This document shows positions 1 to 9,142 of a stretch of DNA of 45,081 bases, in pieces. Origin of the DNA: Clostridiales bacterium (GTDB taxonomy: Bacteria > Bacillota > Clostridia > Oscillospirales > Acutalibacteraceae); NCBI GenBank assembly GCA_012839705.1, contig DUMT01000119.1, positions 1 through 45,081 of the forward strand, given 5' to 3'. Below the pieces are notes generated by a model, which worked only from the letters and a program-made list of their open reading frames with translations, was not told the DNA's origin and made no database searches. Both the position numbers and the translations under genes were made by a program. Numbering within the stretch: the stretch's first letter is position 1; each line of letters starts with the position of its first letter.

Positions 1-32
1 AATTTGTTAATGTGAAAAATCTTTATCACATA

Positions 33-725
33 TTAAGCGCCAATCTTTGAAGGGTTGATTTTAATGCCGGGGCCCATGGTTGTTGCCACAACACAGGAGC
101 GGATATACTGTCCCTTTGCAGCAGCCGGCTTGGCTTTAATGATAGCCTCCAGCAGGGTTTCAAAGTTGTCCTTCAGTTTATCAACACCAAAGGATACCTT
201 ACCGATGGGGCAGTGAATGATGTTGGTCTTGTCAAGGCGGTACTCAATCTTACCAGCCTTGGCTTCCTGGACAGCCCTTGCGACATCGGGTGTTACAGTG
301 CCGGCTTTGGGGCTCGGCATTAAGCCGCGGGGGCCCAAAACCTTACCAAGGCGTCCTACAAGTCCCATCATATCCGGGCTGGCGATAACAACGTCAAAAT
401 CCATCCAGCCGCCCTGAATCTTGTTAACCAAATCCTCAGCGCCTACATAATCTGCACCGGCGTTGATTGCATCCTGAGCTTTATCGTCCTTTGCGAAAAC
501 AAGGATGCGTACGGTTTTGCCGGTACCGTGCGGAAGAACGATAGCGCCACGTACCTGCTGGTCTGCATGGCGGCTGTCAACGCCCAGGCGGACATGAACT
601 TCAACAGTTTCGTCAAATTTTGCCTTGCCGGTCTGGACAGCTAATTCCAAAGCTCCCTGAACGTCATATAATGTGTTGCGGTCGACAAGCTTTGCGCTCT
701 CGACATATTTTTTTCCACGTTTCAT
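33..725 (-). CDS. rplA: 50S ribosomal protein L1 (start moved from the ORF-track start at 770 to the MKRGKKY methionine)
   Basis: Protein [30 protein letters not shown]...[15 protein letters not shown]...[13 protein letters not shown] is typical L1; the upstream 15 aa are an in-frame extension. Confidence 0.97.
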   Translation of the reverse strand: MKRGKKYVESAKLVDRNTLYDVQGALELAVQTGKAKFDETVEVHVRLGVDSRHADQQVRGAIVLPHGTGKTVRILVFAKDDKAQDAINAGADYVGAEDLVNKIQGGWMDFDVVIASPDMMGLVGRLGKVLGPRGLMPSPKAGTVTPDVARAVQEAKAGKIEYRLDKTNIIHCPIGKVSFGVDKLKDNFETLLEAIIKAKPAAAKGQYIRSCVVATTMGPGIKINPSKIGA

Positions 726-890
726 ACTTAATTTCCTCCCTGTTTGAGTGGTAAAATCGGAATAATCCAATCTTGCTGTTTATATAAAACAGCGGTTTTC
801 CTCCCACCCGTCCGCCAACGTTTAAACATTTTCTGTAAAAAGTTAGCGTCCTTGTCTGGGGCCCACAATAAGGTGTGATTTACGCCTTAA

Positions 891-1316
891 TTAATCAACA
901 ACTTCAACGCCCATACTGCGGGCTGTACCGGCAATCATGCTCATAGCCGCTTCAATGGTTGAAGCATTGAGATCAGGCATTTTGGTTTCGGCGATCTTGC
1001 GGATTTGTTCCTTTGTAATCTTGGCTACCTTGTTCTTGTTCGGTACGCCGGAACCGGATTCAATGCCGCATGCCTTTTTAATCAAAACTGCGGCAGGCGG
1101 AGTTTTGGTGATGAAAGTGAAGGAGCGGTCGGCATAAACGGTGATAACAACCGGGATAATCATACCGACATCGTTTTTTGTACGCTCGTTAAACTCCTTG
1201 GTAAATGCCATGATGTTGACGCCGTGCTGACCCAAAGCGGGGCCAACAGGAGGCGCCGGGGTCGCCTTGCCAGCGGGGATCTGCAATTTAATATAACCGA
1301 TTACCTTCTGAGCCAT
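891..1316 (-). CDS. rplK: 50S ribosomal protein L11
   Basis: [38 protein letters not shown] is typical L11. Confidence 0.98.
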   Translation of the reverse strand: MAQKVIGYIKLQIPAGKATPAPPVGPALGQHGVNIMAFTKEFNERTKNDVGMIIPVVITVYADRSFTFITKTPPAAVLIKKACGIESGSGVPNKNKVAKITKEQIRKIAETKMPDLNASTIEAAMSMIAGTARSMGVEVVD

Positions 1317-1449
1317 TTCTAATATGCACCTCCAAAAATCGTGGTGGATGGCGGAGCGGCTTGTTTTGCCCCTCCTCCCACATCCCGGTTTCCCGGGGTT
1401 GCCGGATTACCCGGCAAATCTCTAACAAAACAGCTAAATCCGCTGTCAG

Positions 1450-1974
1450 TTATTCGAACAGTTCAGCATGATCAAGGTCAATCTCGACCGGAGTTTCACG
1501 GCCGAACATTGAAATAATAACACGAACCTTGTTTCTTTCAAGGTCGATTTCATCGACAATGCCGACAGAGTTCTGCAGCGGGCCGGTCACAATTGTTACC
1601 GTATCGCCAACAGCGTAATCTATCTCGACCTTGCGTTTTTCCTCTACTCCGAGGACCTCAACCTCTTCTTCAGTAAGGGGAACCGGTTTCCCATTAGGCC
1701 CTACAAACCCTGTGCAGCCCCGCGTGTTGCGGACGACGTACCAGGATTCGTCGGTCATAATCATTTTTACAAGGACATAGCCGGGGAAGATTTTGCGCTC
1801 TACCTCGCGCTTTTTATTGTCCTTGATTTCGACCACTTTTTCGGTGGGAACCCGGATCTCATGAATCAAATCATGAAGATTGCGGTTTTCGACGATCCTT
1901 TCGAGGTTTTTGGCTACCTTATTTTCGTAGCCCGAGTAGGTATGCACTACATACCATTTTGCTTCTTCGGACAT
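1450..1974 (-). CDS. nusG: Transcription termination/antitermination protein NusG
   Basis: WYVVHTYSGYENKVAKNLE...FPGYVLVKM...VRNTRGCTGFVG...GPLQNSVGIVDEID. Confidence 0.98.
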   Translation of the reverse strand: MSEEAKWYVVHTYSGYENKVAKNLERIVENRNLHDLIHEIRVPTEKVVEIKDNKKREVERKIFPGYVLVKMIMTDESWYVVRNTRGCTGFVGPNGKPVPLTEEEVEVLGVEEKRKVEIDYAVGDTVTIVTGPLQNSVGIVDEIDLERNKVRVIISMFGRETPVEIDLDHAELFE

Positions 1975-2013
1975 TGCAATCCTCCTTGCGGGTTAGCAGA
2001 TACCACCAAGGGG

Positions 2014-2313
2014 TTACAGCGACAGGAACAGCTTAATCAAAGCTGAAATACCTAAGTCAAACAACCCGACAAAAAGCCCGACGAACAAACACATTGCCAA
2101 TGTGACAGCGGTGTTGCGGAACAGGGTTTGCCTGGTCGGCCAGATGATTTTCTTGAATTCACCCTTCAAGTCGCGGAAAAACTTCTTGATTGCCGGGAAA
2201 ACCCTGGCCCCCTTCTTTTTAGGCTTGCCAGACTTGTCCGATTTTGCCGCTTCTGCATTTTTTACCGCTTCTGCATTTTCATTCTGCACGGAAAGATCCT
2301 TTTTATCAGCCAT
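2014..2313 (-). CDS. secE: Preprotein translocase subunit SecE
   Basis: C-terminal FFRDLKGEFKKIIWPTRQTLFRNTAVTLAMCL single-TM SecE signature, directly upstream of nusG. Confidence 0.95.
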   Translation of the reverse strand: MADKKDLSVQNENAEAVKNAEAAKSDKSGKPKKKGARVFPAIKKFFRDLKGEFKKIIWPTRQTLFRNTAVTLAMCLFVGLFVGLFDLGISALIKLFLSL

Positions 2314-2395
2314 TCTGAAACCTTCCTCTCACGCCCGGTCCGCGTTCATCCACAGTCCGGCATATTCACAGCTTTGCCAATCCAAAAGGCTGGCA

Positions 2396-2545
2396 TTACT
2401 TGGTTTCCCGGTGGACAGTGTGTTTGCGGCAGAACCGGCAGTATTTGTTCATCTCCAGTCTGTCAGGGTCATTCTTCTTGTTCTTTGTGGTGTTGTAGTT
2501 GCGCTGCTTGCATTCTGTGCAGGCAAGTGTGATTTTTACTCTCAT
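2396..2545 (-). CDS. rpmG: 50S ribosomal protein L33 (49 aa, below the ORF-track length cutoff)
   Basis: Translated by hand: [49 protein letters not shown]; start preceded by gggaggtg; located upstream of secE. Confidence 0.95.
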   Translation of the reverse strand: MRVKITLACTECKQRNYNTTKNKKNDPDRLEMNKYCRFCRKHTVHRETK

Positions 2546-2779
2546 AACGGCACCTCCCGATGGTCGGAAATTTGTCGTGGCGGCATAATACCGTTCACAT
2601 TATTCAGCATCGACTAATAAAAAGGTACTGGCCGCACACAGCCTCCCTCTCAGGGTTTTTGAGCACAAAAAAAGAACCCCTTTTGAGGTACTATCAAATA
2701 TACCATATCAATTTCCATTGGTCAAGAGGAAAAAATTAAAAATTTATCCAATTTGCTAAATTTTATATTTAAAAATTTG

Positions 2780-2804
2780 CCCCGGCAACATTTAGCTGCC
2801 AGGG
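2780..2804 (-). terminator. Intrinsic terminator downstream of pduL-like gene
   Basis: Minus strand CCCTGGCAGC-TAAAT-GTTGCCGGGG stem (two G:U pairs) followed by CAAATTTTTAAAT. Confidence 0.65.
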
Positions 2805-2820
2805 CGGAACAAATCAAACA

Positions 2821-3408
2821 TTATTTGATTACGGTACCCATGACCTCGCAGGCAATCCCGGCGGCGTTGGCTTCGTCAGTGTCGATATGCATTGCAAGGG
2901 AGAACTTGTCGCTGACCCTTACAACCACATCCCCGAAAATCAGGGAGCGCTCATCGGTATCAACCTTTACGCTGACAACGTCCTTGTCTTTAAGCCCGAA
3001 CTCCTCAGCATCCTTTGGAGTCATATGGATATGGCGCTTTGCTATAATTACCCCTTCTTTTATCTCAACCTCACCCTTGGGACCTATCAGCTTGCAGCCG
3101 GCAGAGCCAGCTATATCGCCGGATTCCCGAACCGGGGCGGTTATTCCGATGGACCTGGCGTCGGTCATGGAAAGCTCCACCTGGGTGGCGGGGCGGACCG
3201 GGCCTAAAATCGTTACCCCTTTAATAGTCTTTTTGGGGCCTACCACATCAACACGCTCAAAGCAGGCAAACTGACCGGGCTGGGACAGGTCCTTTTTATT
3301 CGTAAGTTCATAACCTTCCCCGAAAAGGGTATCAAGGTCCTCACGGGATAGGTGTATGTGGCGGGCAGAAGTTTCAATCAGCACTTGGTTTTTCAACTTT
3401 AAAAACAT
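2821..3408 (-). CDS. pduL: Phosphate propanoyltransferase / PduL-type phosphotransacylase
   Basis: ETSARHIHLSREDLDTLFG...QFACFERV...GPVRPATQVELSMTDARSIGI...AKRHIHMTPKDAEEFGL. Confidence 0.93.
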   Translation of the reverse strand: MFLKLKNQVLIETSARHIHLSREDLDTLFGEGYELTNKKDLSQPGQFACFERVDVVGPKKTIKGVTILGPVRPATQVELSMTDARSIGITAPVRESGDIAGSAGCKLIGPKGEVEIKEGVIIAKRHIHMTPKDAEEFGLKDKDVVSVKVDTDERSLIFGDVVVRVSDKFSLAMHIDTDEANAAGIACEVMGTVIK

Positions 3409-3606
3409 CCTTTCAACAAAAACGGTATATAAAAATAAATATTTTATCTATCCTACCTCTATTCTACATCTACAGGGCTATTATTTCAAGCAAAAGTATG
3501 TTATTATTATATCAAATAATTTATTTAATTTTTTCCGGTTTTCCGGTATTATTATATGCCGAAATTAAAATACAGGAATTTTCAAATATAAGGCAGGTGT
3601 TTCTAT

Positions 3607-4191
3607 TTGGCAGTTATGGACTGGGATACTTTAACTGAGCAGTGCAAAAGCTGCACCGCGTGCATGCTGGCGGAAACCCGGACCAATGTGGTTGTGGGCG
3701 TAGGCGTTGCCGAATCGGAAGTTATGTTTATCGGCGAGGGCCCGGGCGAGCAGGAAGATTTGAAAGGCGAGCCATTTGTCGGGCGCGGAGGGCAGCTATT
3801 AGATAAAATGCTGGCGGCGGTGGGGCTTTCCCGCCACCACAATATCTATATCGCAAACATTGTAAAATGCAGGCCGCCGGGAAACAGGGACCCGCTTCCG
3901 GACGAGCAGGAAGCCTGCATTAAATGGCTGCGAAACCAGGTGGCAATTATCCGCCCGAAAATAATCGTATGCCTTGGGCGCATTTCCGCCTGCCGGCTGA
4001 TAGACCCCAACTACAAGGTGACAAAACAGCACGGCGAGTTTGTGAGCAAAGGCGGTATATTGATGATGGGTACTTTCCACCCCGCGGCGATTCTGCGCAA
4101 CCCCAATTTAAAACCCGCAGCCTTCGAGGATTTAATCAGGCTGCGGGATAAAATCACCGAGATATGCGAACATACCAAGCTGGTTTACTGA
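3607..4191 (+). CDS. Uracil-DNA glycosylase, Fe-S containing family 4/5 type (TTG start)
   Basis: CKSCTACMLAETRTNVV...FIGEGPGEQEDLKGEPFVGRGGQLLDKML...NIVKCRPPGNRDP...GTFHPAAILRNP. Confidence 0.93.
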   Translation: MAVMDWDTLTEQCKSCTACMLAETRTNVVVGVGVAESEVMFIGEGPGEQEDLKGEPFVGRGGQLLDKMLAAVGLSRHHNIYIANIVKCRPPGNRDPLPDEQEACIKWLRNQVAIIRPKIIVCLGRISACRLIDPNYKVTKQHGEFVSKGGILMMGTFHPAAILRNPNLKPAAFEDLIRLRDKITEICEHTKLVY

Positions 4192-4192
4192 T

Positions 4193-4873
4193 TTAATCCT
4201 TACCGTTGACAGGCACGATATCCTGGAAAACTGCCCGAAGGCTTTTGCTCAGCACCTTGTCGGTATGAAGGGAGCCAAAAAACCAGCATTCATATTCAAC
4301 TTCGCTTTCAATCAGCCCCAGATATGCATTCAGCCCGTTCTGGCGGCCCTTTTTATCAAAATAAATTCCGGTTTTGCCGGGGTATTCGTGGGTAAGGATG
4401 TAATCCACCTTGTTTCCGTTTTCTTTCAGCCGCTGGCGGCCGCTTAACATCTCCTCGGCGGAGGGCATTTCCTCCTCCCACCAGGTGTTTGTATCCTCGC
4501 GGATGTCGAAGTCGCGGCTTTCTCCCCCGCCGAATGCAAAATATTTCTTGGATTCAATGGTGTAAATCTCCCCCCGAAGCAGGTGGATTATATTATCGGC
4601 TATTTTCTGCACCCTGCCGCCATTCCATTCGGTAACAGGGTAATCCCTTAGCAGGTCATAGTTTTCGTGGGGGCCGTCCAGAAACAGCACCGTGTATTTC
4701 AGCCGCGACATTTTTTTCAGGACTTTTTTCTCTTTCTTGCTTCCATCCCACAAAAAACCGAAATCCCCAAGCACGATAAGGGTATCCCCGCGGCGAAGGC
4801 GGCGGGCAGCCGGGGATGTGAACCGTGAGAAATCCCCATGAGTGTCGCCGGTAATATAAACCATATAAACCAT
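4193..4873 (-). CDS. Metallophosphoesterase
   Basis: ITGDTHGDFSRF, VLGDFGFLWDG, FLDGPHENYDLL, LTHEYPG calcineurin-like motifs. Confidence 0.85.
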   Translation of the reverse strand: MVYMVYITGDTHGDFSRFTSPAARRLRRGDTLIVLGDFGFLWDGSKKEKKVLKKMSRLKYTVLFLDGPHENYDLLRDYPVTEWNGGRVQKIADNIIHLLRGEIYTIESKKYFAFGGGESRDFDIREDTNTWWEEEMPSAEEMLSGRQRLKENGNKVDYILTHEYPGKTGIYFDKKGRQNGLNAYLGLIESEVEYECWFFGSLHTDKVLSKSLRAVFQDIVPVNGKD

Positions 4874-4918
4874 GCCTTTCTGTTAACATAAAAAATCCAG
4901 GTTAAAGGATGAACAAAC

Positions 4919-6319
4919 ATGCAGAATCTGAAAAAGTTAAAATCTATTTTTACCACAGCGTTTTCACGCTCTGCAGCAATCATCTTGGCAGCATCCGTTT
5001 TGATAAATATCATCGCTATCCCTGCAAATGCCCAGTCCCTTTACGATCTGCCTGCGGGCACAAGCATCAGCGCCAAAGCTGCGATACTGGTTAGCCTGGG
5101 CGCAACAGAGAAGGAGGACCTTGCGCTTTTTGAGCTGAATGCCGACCAGAAACGCTCCCCCGCCGCTTTGGTCCGCCTGATGGTGGGAATCACCGCCATA
5201 GAAATCATCCGGGAAAAGGGCATCGATATTAAAAATACAACCGGAAAATACACCATGGATGCCTTTAATACGATAGCAGGGCAGAACCTTGCCACCGCAG
5301 GCATGACCATTGGCGAAGAATGGACTATAAAAGACCTTTTAAGCCTTTCCATGATCCAGACCGCCGCCGACGCCTGCGCCACCCTTGCCGTCACCCTGGG
5401 GGGCACCCACAGCGGGTTTGTGGCTAAGATGAACGAGATTGCCAGGAAAATCGGCTGTGAAAACACCTCGTTTACTAATGTTAGCGGCATTGACAATCCC
5501 AGTCAATACACTACCGCCAGGGATTTGTATAAAATTATCCGTTACGGGATGAATTATCCTGAATTCGAGCCCCTGTTCTCCCCCGCCCAATACACCGTAA
5601 AGCCGGTGAGCGGCGGAAAAGAGCGCACTTACCCTAACACAAACGACATGCTGAGGTCCACAACACCCTATTATTATTCCCCCATGGCCTTCGGCAAAAC
5701 GGGATTTACCGATTCGGCAGGGCGGTGCCTTGCCTCAGTTGCCCGGGACAGCGGTTATGAATACCTGTGCATCGTGATGGGTGTTCCAAACACAGACGAA
5801 AACGGCAATACCGGCGTGTATTTCAGGGATACCCGCACCCTGTTCAAGTGGGCTTTCAACAACTTCACCTACAAGGTGCTGCTGAACAAAAACCAGCCCA
5901 TCACCCAGCTACCCGTAAGGCTCGCCTGGAACAGGGACAGCGTCACCCTTATCCCGGAAAAAAGCTTCGCGGCGATTGTTATCAACGACCTCCAGCCCGA
6001 AACCGTAACAAAAAAAATAATAAGGCTGAAGGAAACCGCCGACGCCCCCATTGAAAAAGGGCAGGTTCTGGGCAAGGTGGAGCTTTATATCCAGACCGAC
6101 CGAAAAATCGGCGAAGTCAACCTGGTGGCCGCCGAGTCAATCGAGCGCAGCCAGCTCCTTGCCGTTTGGGCGCAAATCCAAAGCTTTCTGTCCTCACCAT
6201 GGTTTTATGCGGGGCTTGGGCTCCTTGCCCTGATGTTTATTGGGTATATAATCCTTAATTTCATACACAACCGGAAACTCCGCCGCAAGCGGATGAAAAA
6301 GCTGACCCGGTTCCGCTAA
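4919..6319 (+). CDS. D-alanyl-D-alanine carboxypeptidase (peptidase S11) homologue with degenerate active site; C-terminal membrane anchor
   Basis: DacF-like fold: N-terminal signal peptide, MIQTAADACATLA, GKTGFTDSAGRCLAS, PBP5_C-like region APIEKGQVLGKVELY, C-terminal TM plus basic tail. Confidence 0.9.
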   Translation: MQNLKKLKSIFTTAFSRSAAIILAASVLINIIAIPANAQSLYDLPAGTSISAKAAILVSLGATEKEDLALFELNADQKRSPAALVRLMVGITAIEIIREKGIDIKNTTGKYTMDAFNTIAGQNLATAGMTIGEEWTIKDLLSLSMIQTAADACATLAVTLGGTHSGFVAKMNEIARKIGCENTSFTNVSGIDNPSQYTTARDLYKIIRYGMNYPEFEPLFSPAQYTVKPVSGGKERTYPNTNDMLRSTTPYYYSPMAFGKTGFTDSAGRCLASVARDSGYEYLCIVMGVPNTDENGNTGVYFRDTRTLFKWAFNNFTYKVLLNKNQPITQLPVRLAWNRDSVTLIPEKSFAAIVINDLQPETVTKKIIRLKETADAPIEKGQVLGKVELYIQTDRKIGEVNLVAAESIERSQLLAVWAQIQSFLSSPWFYAGLGLLALMFIGYIILNFIHNRKLRRKRMKKLTRFR

Positions 6320-6321
6320 AA

Positions 6322-6810
6322 TCAATACCCGAAAGTGCCTAACAGGGATTCATCGCTGTCAATCCACTCCTGAACATTGAAAACGGTGTAGCTGTCCGGA
6401 GTGTTCCTGACTATCACCTGTTCAATCCCGGCATTTATAATCAGCCTCTTGCACATCGAGCAGGAACAGGCATTCTCCACAAGCTCCCCTGTCCTCTTTT
6501 CAACCCCCACAAGATACAGGGTAGCGCCTATCATGTCGTTCCTGGAGGCGTGGATAATCGCGTTTGCTTCGGCGTGGACCGAGCGGCAAAGCTCATACCT
6601 CTCCCCGCGGGGAATGTTCATCTTCTCCCGCAGGCAATACCCGAGGTCCGAGCAGTTTTTCCGCCCTCTTGGTGCCCCCGTATAGCCGGTGGAAATAATC
6701 TGGTCGTTTTTTACAATAATAGCGCCGAAATTCCGCCGAAGGCATGTTCCCCGCTCAGCTACCGCCTCGGCGATATCGAGATAATAATTTACCTTATCAC
6801 GTCTATTCAT
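6322..6810 (-). CDS. ComEB-like dCMP/cytidine deaminase family protein
   Basis: VHAEANAIIHAS zinc site, ENACSCSMCKRLIINAGI. Confidence 0.92.
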   Translation of the reverse strand: MNRRDKVNYYLDIAEAVAERGTCLRRNFGAIIVKNDQIISTGYTGAPRGRKNCSDLGYCLREKMNIPRGERYELCRSVHAEANAIIHASRNDMIGATLYLVGVEKRTGELVENACSCSMCKRLIINAGIEQVIVRNTPDSYTVFNVQEWIDSDESLLGTFGY

Positions 6811-6957
6811 ACAAACGCCCTCTTTTTTAGTATAAAATCAAAAATTTATATTGTAATAATATATCAAAATCAGCGGCTGTGCAACTAAATTTATATTTGC
6901 CACAAATGCCGCCAATCCGCAGTTGATAACCCTTGCTAAATCAGGGAGGGAATATTT

Positions 6958-7350
6958 ATGACAGAATCTGAAATCTTAAAACTGGTGGAGCTTGCACAGA
7001 AAGCCCGGCTGTATTCGTACAGCCCCTATTCCGGATTCGCCGTCGGGGCAGCGCTTTTGGCGGAATCCGGGAAGATTTACACAGGCGCCAACTGCGAAAA
7101 TGCGTCTTTCGGGGCTACAATCTGCGCTGAGCGGGCAGCCCTTGCCTCTGCTATATCAGCGGGCGAGCGGTGTTTTACCGCCATTGCGGTGGCGGCAGGG
7201 GATAAGCCTGTAACCCCCTGCGGCATCTGCCGGCAGACACTGGCGGAATTCGGTGACATGGCAGTAATATGCGCAACCGCCGAGGGAAATGAGTATAAAT
7301 TATTCTTCCTCTCCTCCCTGCTGCCGGAGGCGTTTACAAGCTACAAATAA
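6958..7350 (+). CDS. cdd: Cytidine deaminase
   Basis: YSPYSGFAVGAALL...GANCENASFGATICAERAALASAI...PCGICRQTLAEF. Confidence 0.95.
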   Translation: MTESEILKLVELAQKARLYSYSPYSGFAVGAALLAESGKIYTGANCENASFGATICAERAALASAISAGERCFTAIAVAAGDKPVTPCGICRQTLAEFGDMAVICATAEGNEYKLFFLSSLLPEAFTSYK

Positions 7351-7377
7351 TTCTCTATTTTTACAAAGGATGAAACC

Positions 7378-8229
7378 ATGCAGAGTTTAACAAATATATC
7401 TGAAATAAAGGATTTGCTGTCAAGGCACGGGTTTAGCTTTTCAAAGGCATTAGGCCAAAACTTCCTTATTAACCCTTCAGTCTGCCCGAGGATGGCGATG
7501 TCCTGCGGAGCTGATGAAAATACCGGGGTTTTGGAAATCGGCCCCGGGATTGGGGTTTTGACAAGGGAGCTGGCGAAAGTAGCCGCCCGGGTGGCCGCGA
7601 TAGAAATAGACGGAAGGCTATTGCCAGTACTGAATGAAACCCTCGCGGGCTATGACAACATCAGCCTTATCCACGGGGATGTAATGGAACTGGATTTGCA
7701 GGAGATAATCAACCGGGAATTTGGCGGGATGAGGACGGTTATCTGCGCAAACCTGCCCTATTACATCACCTCGCCAATCCTGATGAAGCTGCTGGAAAGC
7801 CGCCTGCCGGTGGACAGCATTACGGTAATGGTGCAAAAGGAGGCCGCTGACAGGATTTGCGCCAAACCCGGAACCCGTGAATGCGGCGCTGTGACTCTGG
7901 CGGTGTGGTATTACTCCGAGCCCCAAAAGCTTTTTCCGGTTTCCCGGGGCAGTTTTATGCCCGCTCCCAATGTGGACAGCGCGGTAATCAGGCTGAATAT
8001 CAGGAAAAACCCGCCCTGCGAGGTAAAGGATGAAAAAGCCATGTTCCGGCTTATCAAAGCAGCCTTCGGCCAGCGCCGAAAGACCCTGCCTAATTCTTTA
8101 ATGGGCGCCGGGCTTTCAAGGGATGAGGCAATATCCCTGCTCGACGCTGCCGGAATCCCCCGGCAGGCCCGGGCAGAGCAATTAACCCTGGAACAGTTTG
8201 CGGAACTTGCCAATATAATGAGCGTTTAA
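7378..8229 (+). CDS. rsmA: 16S rRNA (adenine1518/1519-N6) dimethyltransferase
   Basis: KALGQNFLINPSV...VLEIGPGIGVLTRELA...ANLPYYITSPILMKLLES. Confidence 0.97.
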   Translation: MQSLTNISEIKDLLSRHGFSFSKALGQNFLINPSVCPRMAMSCGADENTGVLEIGPGIGVLTRELAKVAARVAAIEIDGRLLPVLNETLAGYDNISLIHGDVMELDLQEIINREFGGMRTVICANLPYYITSPILMKLLESRLPVDSITVMVQKEAADRICAKPGTRECGAVTLAVWYYSEPQKLFPVSRGSFMPAPNVDSAVIRLNIRKNPPCEVKDEKAMFRLIKAAFGQRRKTLPNSLMGAGLSRDEAISLLDAAGIPRQARAEQLTLEQFAELANIMSV

Positions 8230-8240
8230 TGCATTCAAAA

Positions 8241-8270
8241 ACCGCCGAAAGCTTTCCAGCCTTCGGCGGT
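8241..8270. terminator. Bidirectional intrinsic terminator between convergent rsmA and rnfB
   Basis: ACCGCCGAA-agctttccagcc-TTCGGCGGT flanked by A- and T-rich runs. Confidence 0.8.
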
Positions 8271-8283
8271 TTAGTTTTACTGC

Positions 8284-9105
8284 TTATACTGCAGCCTTTT
8301 GTTTTTTCGGCTGATATCCAAAAATGTTGATACAGCCCGTGGGGCAACTGTCGGCACAGGCGCCGCAGCCCACGCATTTTTCAGGGTCGATTTTGGCGAG
8401 GAAATTCGATACATGAATAGCGTCGTATTCACAAACCTTGGTACACTTCATGCAGCCGATACATCCGACACTGCAGGCTTTGCGCACCACCGCGCCCTTG
8501 TCGTGGCTGGAGCAGCGGACAATCCCTTTAGCGCTCCCCGGCACCATTTCAATAATTGATTTCGGGCAGACAGACACGCACTTGGTGCAGCCCACGCAAA
8601 GGTCTTTGTTTATAATCGCCAGCCCGTTTTCAACTGTAATCGCGCCGTATTCGCACGCAGCCGCACAGTCGCCGTAACCCAGACATCCATAGGAACAGGA
8701 GGGCTCACCGCCGTAAAACTGGTTTGCCGCCGCGCAGGTGGCAATCCCCCTGTATTCCAGTTTGGTGTTGATGTATTGGTCGCACCCTCCGCATTTCACC
8801 TGCGCCTTTTTCTCCTGCACCCCGGCGCTTTCTACGCCGAGTATGGAGGCTGTAATTTCCGCAACATCCTGGCCTCCGGGGGTGCAAAGCCCAGGTTGGG
8901 CTTCTCCCCTTGCCATGGCTTCGGCATACCCGTCACAGCCGGAATAGCCGCAGGCTCCGCAGTTGGCGCCCGGAAGGGCTGAGCGCAGGGCTTCAACCTT
9001 TTCGTCCACGGGAACAGCCATCACCGCGGACGCAAAGGCAAGAATAAGCCCAAAGACAAGCCCCAGCGCTGTTAAAATAATTATAGCTAAAATTACCTCA
9101 AACAT
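8284..9105 (-). CDS. rnfB: Rnf electron transport complex subunit B (multi Fe-S ferredoxin)
   Basis: N-terminal TM, GANCGACGYSGCDGYAEA, multiple CxxCxxCxxxC clusters. Confidence 0.96.
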   Translation of the reverse strand: MFEVILAIIILTALGLVFGLILAFASAVMAVPVDEKVEALRSALPGANCGACGYSGCDGYAEAMARGEAQPGLCTPGGQDVAEITASILGVESAGVQEKKAQVKCGGCDQYINTKLEYRGIATCAAANQFYGGEPSCSYGCLGYGDCAAACEYGAITVENGLAIINKDLCVGCTKCVSVCPKSIIEMVPGSAKGIVRCSSHDKGAVVRKACSVGCIGCMKCTKVCEYDAIHVSNFLAKIDPEKCVGCGACADSCPTGCINIFGYQPKKQKAAV

Positions 9106-9142
9106 ATTTAAAACCTTGCCTTTCCTGTTTAAACTTCAAGGC

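Noticed and set aside
2314-2395. Possible tRNA-Trp between rpmG and secE, as in some Firmicutes
   Set aside because: No acceptor/T-arm pattern (GGTTCRA) or cloverleaf is visible in the spacer.
8284-9105. Unusual number of cysteines in RnfB
   Set aside because: The motifs are the multiple Fe-S clusters expected of clostridial RnfB; nothing exceptional.
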